Assembly (NCBI GenBank): GCA_964419605.1
Contig: CAYQQM010000019.1
Location: forward strand, 3,221-67,220
Origin: JABFXX01 sp964419605
GTDB lineage: Bacteria; Myxococcota_A; Polyangia; Haliangiales; Haliangiaceae
Length of the DNA stretch: 64,000 bases
Direction of reading: 5' to 3'
Part shown: positions 17,110 through 27,075 of the stretch, in pieces
Layout of the letters: each line of letters starts with the position of its first letter
Numbering within the stretch: the first letter of the stretch is position 1
Notes under the pieces: model-generated
The model's database searches: none
What the model was told of the DNA's origin: nothing
What the model saw: only the letters and a program-made list of their open reading frames with translations
Translations under genes and position numbers: made by a program

Positions 17110-18714
17110 GTGCGGTCGCTGACGACGGGTCCCGACGGAGAGTGGGTACTTGCGCGCTCCGGCCGCCAGGTAGCACTCCTTCCCGCGGGCAAAGCGCCCG
17201 CGCTGGGCAAGCTCATCGTTGATACAGAGGATGTCGACCTCGCAATTGTGAATGGCCCCCCCAATGTCGTCGTAGCAGCAACGCGCGGCAGCGGTTCAAC
17301 CCGGGTATCACTTCATTTGCCACCCGAACTAGACTCCGCGACGACACTCGAACTACCCACGGTCTCGCACATCGCGACCACATGCCCTGGTCGAGTCGTG
17401 ATGGTGTCCGCAGACCACCGCGAAATGACGATCATCCGCGCCGCGGGGCGCGGATTGTCAGCGCACGCCGTCGATTTGCAGCGCAAGACAGTGGATTTCG
17501 TCGTTGGTCTCGAGCGCAACCAACTTATTGTGAGCCTGCAGGGCAGACTAGAAGTGTGGGATGCGGTTTCGGGCCGCCCGCTTCGCAAACTTGCGCTCGA
17601 CGTCCCACCAGCACCGCGAACGATCGGACTCGCAGCCGGCAACCTATGGGCGATTCGATCCGGAAGCGACGAAGTATTGGCTTACCGGCTATCCGATGGC
17701 AGGCCGTTCCAGCACTTCGTGCGCGCACAAATCGATGGAGTGGTGAGTCATCCCAACTCGCCAGTCATCGTGTTCATCACTCCGCGCGGGCTGATTCGCC
17801 TCCACTGCTTTGCCCACAGCGTATTGCCCATTGAGTGCCCGTGGCAACCCGAGTCTCCAGTCCCGCTCGCACAGCTAGTTGGCGCCGACGACATTACGCT
17901 GCTTGGCTGGCCAGAGCAGGTAGGCGAACCATGGCGGGTCTCCATCACGGGTGCCACGCCGATCCCCCAGGGCAGCTCATCCACCGCTTCAACTGCGACT
18001 GCCGGTCCTACAGAACCGATCGTTGCCGTCCATGGACGCTCGTCTGCTACTGGCGCGCCGCCGAGCCTCAGCGAATGGCGGCAAGAGCTGGTCGCCTTTG
18101 CTCAAGAAGCGGTGCGAGGCACAACGAGCGCGTTGCCTCCGGTCGCTGTTGATACCGAGCTCAGCGAGCTTGGCCAACGCTTGGGGCTTAGCGCTCCCGC
18201 TCGCCGCGCGATGATCGCAATGTATTCGCTCTACTTGATCGGAGAGCCGATGGTGGCCATCGCCGCTCTGGCGCGTATCCTCGGCGATTGGGCCGAACCA
18301 CTGGGTAAAGGCCAACTTGAGCAAGTAGCCATGCTTCATCGCAGCAACGGCAAGCTGGGGCTCGCTCCGCAAGTGACCGATGCTCTCGACGGTCGAGCAC
18401 CGAGCGAGATCCGCTTGGTCGGTGGACCGGCCACGGTGCCACGAAGTGACCTGTTTCAAATCGCGCGAAATGGCCGCGTCGACAGCACGCTTGAGTCCGC
18501 ACTCGTCGCTCAGCTGAAGCGCATCGCCGTCATCGAATCCTCACGCGTCGCGGCGGCCCTACTGGAGGCGCGGCTGCACGGCGCCACGGCGGTGGCCCGC
18601 ACGATACCAACCGAACGTCCACGACCATGGCCGCTCGGAGCCGGTCTGGTGGTGATCGTGGATAGCCTTACGCAGCAGGGCTGGCTCGCTGCCGCCCCAG
18701 ACATCGGCCTATAG
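17110..18714 (+). CDS. Hypothetical beta-propeller-like protein
   Basis: A protein of about 534 residues that I cannot place in a named family. The first 280 residues have repeated short strands with VVVAATRGSGSTRVSL, VWDAVSGRPLRKLALD and VLAYRLSDGRPFQHFV, like a WD40/YVTN beta-propeller. A Ser/Thr/Ala-rich linker near 290-325 leads to a helical C-terminal domain (LSEWRQELVAFAQEAV, ARRAMIAMYSLYLIG) of about 200 residues. GTG 17110 has GGAG eight bases upstream and follows the cytochrome stop by one base. It converges on the SPOR gene with a six-base overlap. Confidence 0.65.
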   Translation: MRSLTTGPDGEWVLARSGRQVALLPAGKAPALGKLIVDTEDVDLAIVNGPPNVVVAATRGSGSTRVSLHLPPELDSATTLELPTVSHIATTCPGRVVMVSADHREMTIIRAAGRGLSAHAVDLQRKTVDFVVGLERNQLIVSLQGRLEVWDAVSGRPLRKLALDVPPAPRTIGLAAGNLWAIRSGSDEVLAYRLSDGRPFQHFVRAQIDGVVSHPNSPVIVFITPRGLIRLHCFAHSVLPIECPWQPESPVPLAQLVGADDITLLGWPEQVGEPWRVSITGATPIPQGSSSTASTATAGPTEPIVAVHGRSSATGAPPSLSEWRQELVAFAQEAVRGTTSALPPVAVDTELSELGQRLGLSAPARRAMIAMYSLYLIGEPMVAIAALARILGDWAEPLGKGQLEQVAMLHRSNGKLGLAPQVTDALDGRAPSEIRLVGGPATVPRSDLFQIARNGRVDSTLESALVAQLKRIAVIESSRVAAALLEARLHGATAVARTIPTERPRPWPLGAGLVVIVDSLTQQGWLAAAPDIGL

Positions 18715-19608
18715 CTTCATCACGGTCGCGGTCTTTTTCATCGCTTTCTCAAGCTCGGCCTTCGCACTGTTCGCCGCGTTCAGCGAGCGATAGTTGCCGA
18801 TTCGGACTCGATAGTACGTCTTTCCCGAAACGTCACCCTCGGTGATGTAGGCTCCAAACCCGTTGGCCTTGATTTGTGACAGGTACGCTTCCGCTTCGCT
18901 TCTGGATTGAAACGAAGATAGCTGAAGCGCAAACTTCGACTTAGTTTCCGGTTTTTTGTCGTCGAATTTCTTATCCTCTGCCTTCTTGTCCTCGACCTTC
19001 TTGTCCTCGACCTTCTTGTCCTCGGCTTTGAGCTCGATCTTCTTGTCCTCGACCTTCTTGTCCTCGACCTTCTTGTCCTCGGCCTTCTTGTCCTCGACCT
19101 TCTTGTCCTCGGCTGTTAGCTCGGACTTCCTATCGTCAGCCTTTTTGAGATCCGCCTTACCGACCTTCTCGGATTTTTTACTGTCGCTTTTTTCGTTCGC
19201 AGCGTCTTCGCGCTCTGCACCACCTGATACGGAACCGGTGACGTTGCGGTCGCCATGGCTCGCGATCTTGCTTGAACTGCGAACGTCTCCGCGCTGTTTG
19301 CCGATTTGCGCGATGGAACTTTCCAAATGACTAGACGGGGAGTTCGCCCCTCGTAGAGCACCTTGAAACGTGAGACCGGCTCCGCCGGCGAGGCGATCCA
19401 GTGCCGCCAGCGGATCGATCGCCGCCGGAATAGCCGCACGATCGATGTGCGCACGCGCCTCCACTCGCCGCCCAACTACTATGCCGAGAACGAATACCAA
19501 CCCAACGATCACCGAGCCGCCGAAGAACAGATAGAAGATCTGACGACTATCCAGGCTCACCTCCACCTTGTCCTTGTAGAGCTCGCTCGCAACGCTTGAC
19601 CGCGACAT
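18709..19608 (-). CDS. SPOR domain membrane protein with EDKK-repeat linker
   Basis: A 299-residue bitopic inner-membrane protein. A short cytoplasmic N-terminus precedes one membrane helix (IFYLFFGGSVIVGLVFVLGIVVG, about 24-46). Next comes a periplasmic linker including a highly charged stretch of EDKKV/EDKKA repeats (about 165-220). The C-terminal 75 residues are a SPOR domain (KFALQLSSFQSRSEAEAYLSQIKANG ... YYRVRIGNYRSLNAAN), which binds denuded peptidoglycan at division sites. This layout matches FtsN/DamX-like division proteins. An upstream extension of the frame is disregarded because MSRSS at 19608 gives a normal short N-terminus. Confidence 0.88.
   Translation of the reverse strand: MSRSSVASELYKDKVEVSLDSRQIFYLFFGGSVIVGLVFVLGIVVGRRVEARAHIDRAAIPAAIDPLAALDRLAGGAGLTFQGALRGANSPSSHLESSIAQIGKQRGDVRSSSKIASHGDRNVTGSVSGGAEREDAANEKSDSKKSEKVGKADLKKADDRKSELTAEDKKVEDKKAEDKKVEDKKVEDKKIELKAEDKKVEDKKVEDKKAEDKKFDDKKPETKSKFALQLSSFQSRSEAEAYLSQIKANGFGAYITEGDVSGKTYYRVRIGNYRSLNAANSAKAELEKAMKKTATVMKL
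18955..19118. repeat. In-frame 15-base tandem repeat encoding EDKKV/A
   Basis: The unit CTTCTTGTCCTCGAC (coding strand gives GAG GAC AAG AAG GTC) is repeated about ten times with GCC variants and short interruptions. It encodes the charged linker of the SPOR protein. Copy number is likely to vary between strains. Confidence 0.85.
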
Positions 19609-19650
19609 AGCTATAGCTTGGCGAAATTCACGCCCACTTGGCAACAATCT

Positions 19651-19683
19651 GGCAGCCGGGGAGCTGCACTCTACTCGGCTGCC
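19651..19683 (-). terminator. Possible terminator hairpin after the glyQ-ppdK operon
   Basis: GGCAGCCG and CGGCTGCC pair across a 17-base loop in the gap between the end of the 1096-residue lipoprotein gene and the SPOR gene. No T-run follows on the minus strand, so a termination role is uncertain. Confidence 0.3.
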
Positions 19684-19730
19684 CCCTCCCACAGCGGTCA
19701 ACGGGTCCGGCGAAGGCACTGGTTGTGCTA

Positions 19731-22700
19731 CTACTGCAGAACGTTAATCACACTGACCGACTGCGACTCAACCCGATACACGCGTCCCTTGGTCGAGAGC
19801 GAGGTCGAGGTCGACGACAACACATCTCCCTCGTCCAGAACCCAAATGCTCTGACCCGGGCCGCGGCTCACCTTCGTGGGCAGGGCCGGCCGAATACCGA
19901 TAACGAACGGATTGAAGCCAGCGGTAATGCGCACCGACGTTTGTTGCAGCGGCGCGACGACCGGAATCTTTCCGAGACTACCCGATCGGTCGCCGATGCA
20001 GCGGGCGTCTCCTGGGTATGTCGGATCAACGATGGTCAACGTAAGCCCGGGATTGCGGAACTTGATCGCGTCGGCGCTCCGGGTCACGGTTACCGTGGGC
20101 GTTGCGTCCAGCGTGCAAGATCCGGCAACGTAGTTTGGTTGACTCTCCACCTCGTCCGCCTGAAGCGAGCACGGATTCGGCTCAAACGTTCCATCTGCTC
20201 GTCTCCCCGTTCGGGGATCCGCCGCGGGGTCGCAGGGAGGAGCGCGAAGCGGCAATCTCCCGACAAGTAGCGGGTTGGCGCTCGGATCGGCTACACAGCG
20301 ACCCTGCGAGTCCTCGACGATGGAATGATAAAATCCCGAGCGGGTTCCAACAACGGCAAACGCTCCACCAACGCGAAGCTCATAGCGCTGCGGCGCGCTG
20401 ACACAAGCCTGGGGGGGAACTACTCCCTCCATGCACATCCCCTTCGAACATACCGTGCCAGTATCGCAGTCCGCGTCGGCATTGCACGTCTGAATACACC
20501 GCTTGAGCGGCTGCGTTCCAGAAGCGTCGAGTTCGGGACTTCGTTGGTCGTCGACCGCACACGTATAGCGGTGCGTGTCTGGGGGAGTGGTGTCCGCGGA
20601 GGGGTGGGCCGAACCCGCGTTTTGCAGCGCATAATTCGCTAGCCGTTGACACTGGTCGTCGCTTGTACAGCCATCGATGGGGGTCGTGCGCAGGACATGC
20701 TTACGCGGCAGCAGCTGAAGCGCCCCGCTTGACGTCTTGCCCACTGTGTACCGACGCAGAGACGTGAGGAATGGCTTGCACGCGTTCGCCAACCGATCCG
20801 CTTCGTTTTTCAACATGCACGCGCCAAGCCCGGCCACCTGACTATTGGGATGAACGAAACACGTGTAGCCAAGCGGACAGTCTACGTTGCCCAAGGAGGG
20901 GTCGCAGCCGCGCAGCTGAACGATGTCGTACGGCTGGATCCCGGCGTCGCAGTACGGTCGGCTTTGGTCGACCAACCGCAACCCGCTGCCGTCGACGAAC
21001 ATCTGGCTGGTTCTGACCGCGGGTCCGTCCACCGATGTCGACGCATCGTCGATCGAGACCGAACCCTCCCACGTCATTGTCCAAACTTCATCGCTCCGCA
21101 ACCCGCGCCAGTCTGGGAATACGCTGTCCCGCACCGCGATCGGCGCCGCAAACGCCAGTTCGCTAACCACGCGATTGCCCGTATACCCCGTGCATTGGAC
21201 CTGGCGAATACTCGGCAGCGCACCCAGCTTTTCAGCTGCCAACGTCCCAGCAGGAACCCTGCGGGTCGGAGAACCAACGAGCCGCGGCCCACCCGAATTG
21301 CCCCCGGCTGCGTCTGGATCTGGACCATCGGTGTCGCACACCGGGACCTGAACGTTATCGACCAGCGTCTCCGCCAGACTGCCGCGCTTCGGCAGGCCAT
21401 CGCGCAATTGATGCGCAATGTCCAGAGGAATCGGAGTCGCGATCGGATTGTTAACGTCGACGAAGTCGTCAAAATCGTCGTCGTCGATGTTGAGCACGTA
21501 GGTAGCGCCGTTGGCCGCCGTAATCACACCAAAGTACCCAATCATGCGCGATGGAGTGCCGGGAAGGCGATCGTCGCCGGAGAGTTCTGGGATGCGAAAT
21601 ACGTTGATCGAGGTCGGAATCGCATTCGAGGGTAGCTCGATACCCGGGCCTTTGGCACCAGCGCGCCGCGGCCGCGCCGGATCGCCGACCGGAATACACG
21701 ACAACCGCTTCACGGTTTTCTCGTCGTGGAGATAACGCGGATCGACCTGTGCGTCGCACTCCGTGTTGACGACATTGAAGACATTGGCGACGCGAATCGT
21801 ATTATCAGTCGCGATCGCGTACAGAAACTGCGCCTTGCTGCCGAGTGCCGATTCGTCGTTGATAAATCCCTCACGACCTCCCATACCGATGCTAGGCGAT
21901 ACAACGACGTCGGTCACTCCGAGTTTTCCGGTCGAGTCCGAAAGCACTACGTTGGACAGCGACATCGGCCGATAGTCGAGTCCAAGCTCAACCATGGTAA
22001 CCACGTGAGAATTTTTTGAACCGATCGCCAGCACGCGGCGGTCTAAAAGTGGATCCGGATCGCGCTCGAGGCTCAAGGCGACGGGACGTGGACCTGGACT
22101 GTTATCGCCGCCTCCGCCGCACTCATCGGGACAGGCCACATCGCCCCCGACGATCGACGCGACACCGGCAGCGTCGTACTTCACCCCGGTCACGATCTTG
22201 CCGGTTGCAGCGTCGACTCCAGCGACGAGATGACAACCAGGATAAGCCACGTAGACCAATCCCGTGGGCTGTGCCGAACATGCTTGCCCAATCGTGCCAC
22301 TTGGAGGCTCCGCGACCATCGCAGCGGGCTTCGCTCTCAACGGCACACCTGCGGAATTGACGATATCGATACGATTGACTTCTACGTGCCGATCAGCGGC
22401 AAGTGCGGCCGCCGGATTGTTCGCGTACGTCAGTGCCGAGTTGATATCGACCACCGACATGTCGCACGTTCCCGCGTTAACGGTCAGCTCATAGCAACCG
22501 CGGCTATCGGTGGCAATCGCAACCGGATCTTCGCCCACCGTAATGGCATTTTTTCCCGGTGTTAGCGGATCCGCGTCGAGGACGCGAACGTCGCCCGAGG
22601 TCAGAACTGAAGGCGCCACCGCGGGCCACGATGCCACGGCAAGCGTCCCAGGAGCGGACTGCAGGATGAACGCGTAGTACGATGAACTACCCGGATCGCT

Positions 22701-23021
22701 CGTGGAGCTCAAGGCCTGCTGGCCAGGCGGAACCGGCGCAGGGGTGCCGCTGGGATGCTCCTGCGCCCGAATGTCGCACGATTGCAGCGGTTGCGCCGTT
22801 GAAACGATCGGTTGGTCGGCTGTTGCGGCGGCGCCGTTTGTCAATCGCAAGCCACCGTAACATGCGAATGCGATATCGGTCGGACGGTCCAAATTTTGGA
22901 GCGCCGGTGCGGTCGTGGTGTTGTCGGTACAGCTGATCAGCGTCGCGCCGAGCACCGCTAGTGCCATCCACCCAGCCATCGTGCAGTTGCACGCGCCGAT
23001 TCGGGATCTCGTTGTTCTCAT
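19731..23021 (-). CDS. Large beta-propeller-like lipoprotein
   Basis: A 1096-residue lipoprotein with a signal ending in LGATLISC (Cys31). The first 600 residues contain repeated segments of YVTN/LVIVD-type propellers, for example NLDRPTDIAFACYGG, GLVYVAYPGCHLVAGVDAATGKIV and RRVLAIGSKNSHVVTMVELG. The last 400 residues are Cys-rich, with DCDTGTVCSKGMC and NVDCPLGYTCF style CxxGxxC knots common in myxobacterial surface lipoproteins. It starts by an ATGA overlap with the preceding gene, with AAGG upstream of the start. Probably outer-membrane anchored; function unknown. It is the last gene of the glyQ-glyS-ppdK run. Confidence 0.75.
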   Translation of the reverse strand: MRTTRSRIGACNCTMAGWMALAVLGATLISCTDNTTTAPALQNLDRPTDIAFACYGGLRLTNGAAATADQPIVSTAQPLQSCDIRAQEHPSGTPAPVPPGQQALSSTSDPGSSSYYAFILQSAPGTLAVASWPAVAPSVLTSGDVRVLDADPLTPGKNAITVGEDPVAIATDSRGCYELTVNAGTCDMSVVDINSALTYANNPAAALAADRHVEVNRIDIVNSAGVPLRAKPAAMVAEPPSGTIGQACSAQPTGLVYVAYPGCHLVAGVDAATGKIVTGVKYDAAGVASIVGGDVACPDECGGGGDNSPGPRPVALSLERDPDPLLDRRVLAIGSKNSHVVTMVELGLDYRPMSLSNVVLSDSTGKLGVTDVVVSPSIGMGGREGFINDESALGSKAQFLYAIATDNTIRVANVFNVVNTECDAQVDPRYLHDEKTVKRLSCIPVGDPARPRRAGAKGPGIELPSNAIPTSINVFRIPELSGDDRLPGTPSRMIGYFGVITAANGATYVLNIDDDDFDDFVDVNNPIATPIPLDIAHQLRDGLPKRGSLAETLVDNVQVPVCDTDGPDPDAAGGNSGGPRLVGSPTRRVPAGTLAAEKLGALPSIRQVQCTGYTGNRVVSELAFAAPIAVRDSVFPDWRGLRSDEVWTMTWEGSVSIDDASTSVDGPAVRTSQMFVDGSGLRLVDQSRPYCDAGIQPYDIVQLRGCDPSLGNVDCPLGYTCFVHPNSQVAGLGACMLKNEADRLANACKPFLTSLRRYTVGKTSSGALQLLPRKHVLRTTPIDGCTSDDQCQRLANYALQNAGSAHPSADTTPPDTHRYTCAVDDQRSPELDASGTQPLKRCIQTCNADADCDTGTVCSKGMCMEGVVPPQACVSAPQRYELRVGGAFAVVGTRSGFYHSIVEDSQGRCVADPSANPLLVGRLPLRAPPCDPAADPRTGRRADGTFEPNPCSLQADEVESQPNYVAGSCTLDATPTVTVTRSADAIKFRNPGLTLTIVDPTYPGDARCIGDRSGSLGKIPVVAPLQQTSVRITAGFNPFVIGIRPALPTKVSRGPGQSIWVLDEGDVLSSTSTSLSTKGRVYRVESQSVSVINVLQ

Positions 23022-24427
23022 TGCGGGGCCTTTACCTCGCCGATGCGAAGTATCACGTGGTTGCGCAGCGGCGATTTTGGATCCGCTTCGACAACTGCAA
23101 TCGTGTCCTCGAGGAAGTTGGTAACGTAAACCTTTTTCCGCGACGGCGCTGCGACGACTGCATACGGACCGCGTCCGACCGCGATGATGTCCTCCACCGT
23201 TGGAGGACCACTCGGATCGACGACATAGAGCTGACCATCCTGGAAGCAGCTGATGTACACGCGATCACCGTCACCGGTATCCATAACTGATAAGGACGAC
23301 GCCTGCCGGCAAATATCGGTCGCGGCAATGCCGACGTTAACAGGGAATCCAGACGGCCGCAGCGATGTATCGAAAACCTGTAACGACGGGGGGCGCCGAT
23401 TGACAGCGTACATGCGATCGCCGCCGGGAGAAAATGCGATTCCACGCGTATCCTGCGAGCCGCCCGCATTCGCCCCCACCGCCGCGCGCAAAAAGAAGTA
23501 GTTGCTCGGCAGCAAATAGGGCTCGGCATTGCCGGGCCGCCCAACGGTAAATGTCTGGACTCGATCTTCGCTGCGGCTGCCCACATACACGATCGATCCG
23601 ACACTCGAAGGACGGATTGCAACTCCGGTGGAACCGCGCAGCCCGGTGGACGGATCGGCGGCAAATACGCCGGTCGCGATGTCGGCGATCGTCGCGTTGC
23701 GTCCAGCGGGAGAGTCGATGAGCGTTATTGCGCCGGTACTCAGGTGGGTTACGAACGCGAGTCCGCTTGCCGAGTCCGCCACCGCGCGGAACGGCTCATC
23801 CGGAAGCACGCCCAGGTCGGGAGAATCGTGAACCGCAAATAGCCGGTGTGCTTCATCGCACAGCGCAAATCCCTCAGCGCTGCTGCAAGAAAGCTTTTCG
23901 CCGTCGAAATCGATCCACGACACCGATGGATCTCCGCGCGTTGGCACAATCAGACGCAATGTGCCGTCGCGGAAATCTTGAATCGCGATATCGGTCGCAA
24001 AGTTTCCAACACGCGTCCCGCTGCCCAACTGAATAAATGGCGTTTCATCACAGATCAACGTCTCGGTGCGATCGGAATCTGGGCGACAACCCTCGGCCAC
24101 AGTTTTGTTTTCAGCCCACCGTGCGCTAATCTGATCGACGAGCGCCAAGTTGAGGACGGCGATCGATCCCGAGTCGTAACGCAGCTCGGAGTTCGCGTTC
24201 ACCACGAACAACTTTGAACCATCGGGTGCAAGCGCCGCGCCGGTTGGGAAGAACAGCTGATCTTGCGGCGGGCGAACCTCCTCGGACGATGCAGTGCATG
24301 CCGCGCCCCCTACGGTCAGGGCGATCATCCACATGGACACAGCGAACCCCATCACTGGTTTGGACTCTGCCCCCCGTTGCCGCGTTGCCTGGCAGCGCAG
24401 TTCATCTATTTGGGCCCTATACTTCAC
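23018..24427 (-). CDS. YVTN/beta-propeller lipoprotein
   Basis: A 469-residue lipoprotein starting at GTG 24427, chosen because GGAGG lies five bases upstream and the GTGA overlap couples it to ppdK. A long basic n-region is followed by a hydrophobic stretch ending GGAAC (lipobox). The mature protein has repeated propeller blades: LFFPTGAALAPDGSKLFVVN, IAVLNLALVDQ, GIAFSPGGDRMYAVNR, and GRGPYAVVAAPSRKKVYVTNF. These are typical YVTN repeats. It is probably a surface or periplasmic partner of the larger downstream lipoprotein, since the two genes overlap by four bases. ATG 24352 is an alternative start with a weaker ribosome site. Confidence 0.78.
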   Translation of the reverse strand: MKYRAQIDELRCQATRQRGAESKPVMGFAVSMWMIALTVGGAACTASSEEVRPPQDQLFFPTGAALAPDGSKLFVVNANSELRYDSGSIAVLNLALVDQISARWAENKTVAEGCRPDSDRTETLICDETPFIQLGSGTRVGNFATDIAIQDFRDGTLRLIVPTRGDPSVSWIDFDGEKLSCSSAEGFALCDEAHRLFAVHDSPDLGVLPDEPFRAVADSASGLAFVTHLSTGAITLIDSPAGRNATIADIATGVFAADPSTGLRGSTGVAIRPSSVGSIVYVGSRSEDRVQTFTVGRPGNAEPYLLPSNYFFLRAAVGANAGGSQDTRGIAFSPGGDRMYAVNRRPPSLQVFDTSLRPSGFPVNVGIAATDICRQASSLSVMDTGDGDRVYISCFQDGQLYVVDPSGPPTVEDIIAVGRGPYAVVAAPSRKKVYVTNFLEDTIAVVEADPKSPLRNHVILRIGEVKAPQ

Positions 24428-27075
24428 GTCGCCTCCGCTAGTGCAGCTCGTGCGGCCGCGACGCGAGCAATCGGAATGCGAAACGGCGAGCACGAAACGT
24501 AATCCAGACCGATTCGGTGACAAAATTCGACGGAACTCGGCTCCCCGCCATGTTCCCCGCAGATTCCGACCTTGAGCGTGGGCTTGCCTGCCCGACCGCC
24601 GCGAACGCCGAGTTCGACCAGCGCGCCCACCCCCTCCACATCGAGAGCAACGAATGGGTCGGCGACGAGCACGCCCTGGTCGACATAGGTGGGAAGAAAC
24701 CGTCCCGCATCGTCGCGGGACAGTCCGAACGTTGTCTGTGTCAGATCGTTGGTCCCGAATGAGAAAAAATCGACGTACTCGGCGATCCGATCCGCCACTA
24801 CGCACGCGCGCGGCAATTCGATCATCGTGCCAACCGTGTACGCGATGGACCGACCGGGTGTGGCCGCCTCGAATGAACGCTGCACCAATGCGCGCAACCG
24901 CCTCAGCTCCTCCGGCGCCATCACCAAGGGAATCATGATCTCCGGCACTACCTTGACGCCCTCAGCTTCTACCAGCAGCGCCGCCTCGCCGATCGCCTGG
25001 ACCTGAACTTCGTAGATTTCGGGATAGGTAATTGCGAGCCGGCAGCCGCGATGCCCTAACATCGGATTTGCCTCTGTAAGCTCGGCGACTTTGGCCGTAA
25101 TCGCTGCCGCCGAGGTGCCGAGTTCCTGTGCCACCTGGGCAATTTCAGCCTCGGCATGCGGCAAGAACTCATGCAGCGGCGGATCGAGGAGTCGGATCGT
25201 GACCGGAAGTCCCTCCATGACTCGAAACAGTTCCGCAAAATCGCTGCGCTGCATCGGTAAGATCTTAGCAAGCGCAGCGCGACGGCCCGCCTCATCGGAA
25301 GCGAGGATCATTTGCCGTACCGCCAGGAGCCGCTCGGGCTGAAAGAACATGTGCTCTGTGCGGCATAGGCCAATGCCTTCCGCCCCGAAGCTGCGGGCGG
25401 TCCGCGCATCGCTCGGCGTATCGGCATTGGTGCGCACGCGCAGACGGCGAAACGAATCGACCCACCCCAAAAGTGTGCCGAGCTCAGAACCCAGCTGAGC
25501 CGGCACCAGCGGCACAGAACCGACAAATACCTCTCCGGTCGACCCGTCAAGCGTTAGCACGTCGCCCTCCACGACTTTGAACTCCTTCCCCGCAGCAACA
25601 AATGAAGCCGCCTTCTTCGCGAGATCGATCCGCAGCGCCGAGCACGCGGTAATGCAGCACTTGCCCATGCCGCGCGCCACGACCGCGGCATGCGATGTCA
25701 TGCCACCGCGAGCAGTGAGAATTCCCGCGGCTGCTTTCATTCCGTGGATGTCTTCCGGTGAAGTTTCAGTTCGCAATAGGAGCACTGGGTCGCCGCGCAG
25801 ATGCCAGTCGGCGGCAGCATTTGCGGTGAACACAATGCGACCAATCGCCGCTCCTGGCGACGCTGGCAACCCCTTCGCCAGCGGGTTCGGGCGATTGGCG
25901 GGATCGATCGTGGGATGGAGCACGTCGTCGAGTCGCGCCGGATCGATGCGCAGCACTGCCTCTCGCGGAGTCAATTTTCCTTCGGCGACCAGATCGACTG
26001 CAACCTTGACCATCGCCTTGGCCGTTCGCTTTCCGCTCCGGGTCTGGAGCATGAATAGCCGCCCGTTTTGGATCGTGAACTCGAGATCTTGCATATCCCG
26101 GAAGTGATCCTCGAGTAGTTTTCCCGCTTTCACGAGCTCGCCATAGGCCCCCGGAAAGCGGCGCTCGAGCTCGGCGATTTGCTGCGGCGTACGAATCCCG
26201 GCAACGACGTCTTCGCCCTGAGCGTTGACTAGGAATTCGCCGTAGAGCTCGGGCGTTCCCGTGGCAGGGTTGCGCGTAAACGCGACCCCAGTCGCGCAAT
26301 CGTCGCCCAGATTGCCAAACACCATCGCTTGAACGTTGACCGCCGTTCCAATCGTTGGCGAAATGCCGTGCATCTTGCGGTAGACCTCCGCGCGCGGATT
26401 ATTCCACGACCGAAACACCGCCCCGATTGCCCCCCATAACTGCGACCCAACGTCGCTGGGGAACGGCTGCCCTGTGTGGTCAGCGACAATCGCCTTGAAC
26501 TCGGCTACGACTTCGCGCAGCGCGGTCTCGTTCAAATCCTGATCGCGATCGACCCGGTGGCGGCGTTTGATACGATCCAGCGCGCGGTCAAACGGCGGCT
26601 CCGCATCTTCGCTGGCTGCCACCACACCCAGAACGACTTCGCCATACATTGCAACAAAGCGACGGTAGCAATCCCACGCGAACCTGGGATTTCCGCTCTG
26701 CGCGGCAAGTGCTGCTACGGTTGCATCGTTGAGTCCAAGGTTGAGAATCGTATCCATCATGCCGGGCATCGATGCGGGCGCACCGGACCGCACCGACACG
26801 AGAAGCGGTGCCACGGCATCGCCAAACTTGCTCTGAACCCGCGTTTCTAGCCGCGCCAGCGCCACGCCCACTTCCGCCTCGAGTTCGCGGGGATAGTTCC
26901 CCTCCCCGCGCTCCATAACGTGACGGCACACCTCGGTGGTGATCGTGAATCCAGGAGGCACCGGCAATCCCAGCGCCGCCATTTCCGCGAGGTTTGCGCC
27001 CTTGCCGCCGAGCAGCGCTTTGTCCGAGGCGCGCCCTTCCACAGTTCCACTACCGAAACTTTTGACGTACGTCAT
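24424..27075 (-). CDS. ppdK: Pyruvate, phosphate dikinase
   Basis: An 883-residue PPDK, which interconverts pyruvate, ATP and phosphate with phosphoenolpyruvate, AMP and pyrophosphate. The domain order is standard: an N-terminal ATP-grasp region (LLGGKGANLAEMAALGLPVPPGF at about 23-45 and the Gly/Ser-rich PLLVSVRSGAPASMPGMMDT), a central phosphohistidine domain with GGMTSHAAVVARGMGK near 455, and a C-terminal TIM barrel with GTNDLTQTTFGLSRDDAGRF and CGEHGGEPSS. The ATG shares one base with the glyS stop (TGATG). Co-transcription with glycyl-tRNA synthetase genes is known in several proteobacteria. Confidence 0.97.
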   Translation of the reverse strand: MTYVKSFGSGTVEGRASDKALLGGKGANLAEMAALGLPVPPGFTITTEVCRHVMERGEGNYPRELEAEVGVALARLETRVQSKFGDAVAPLLVSVRSGAPASMPGMMDTILNLGLNDATVAALAAQSGNPRFAWDCYRRFVAMYGEVVLGVVAASEDAEPPFDRALDRIKRRHRVDRDQDLNETALREVVAEFKAIVADHTGQPFPSDVGSQLWGAIGAVFRSWNNPRAEVYRKMHGISPTIGTAVNVQAMVFGNLGDDCATGVAFTRNPATGTPELYGEFLVNAQGEDVVAGIRTPQQIAELERRFPGAYGELVKAGKLLEDHFRDMQDLEFTIQNGRLFMLQTRSGKRTAKAMVKVAVDLVAEGKLTPREAVLRIDPARLDDVLHPTIDPANRPNPLAKGLPASPGAAIGRIVFTANAAADWHLRGDPVLLLRTETSPEDIHGMKAAAGILTARGGMTSHAAVVARGMGKCCITACSALRIDLAKKAASFVAAGKEFKVVEGDVLTLDGSTGEVFVGSVPLVPAQLGSELGTLLGWVDSFRRLRVRTNADTPSDARTARSFGAEGIGLCRTEHMFFQPERLLAVRQMILASDEAGRRAALAKILPMQRSDFAELFRVMEGLPVTIRLLDPPLHEFLPHAEAEIAQVAQELGTSAAAITAKVAELTEANPMLGHRGCRLAITYPEIYEVQVQAIGEAALLVEAEGVKVVPEIMIPLVMAPEELRRLRALVQRSFEAATPGRSIAYTVGTMIELPRACVVADRIAEYVDFFSFGTNDLTQTTFGLSRDDAGRFLPTYVDQGVLVADPFVALDVEGVGALVELGVRGGRAGKPTLKVGICGEHGGEPSSVEFCHRIGLDYVSCSPFRIPIARVAAARAALAEAT

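Noticed and set aside
18955..19118. SPOR-linker repeats as a CRISPR or regulatory array
   Set aside because: They are in-frame codons of a charged linker with no spacers.
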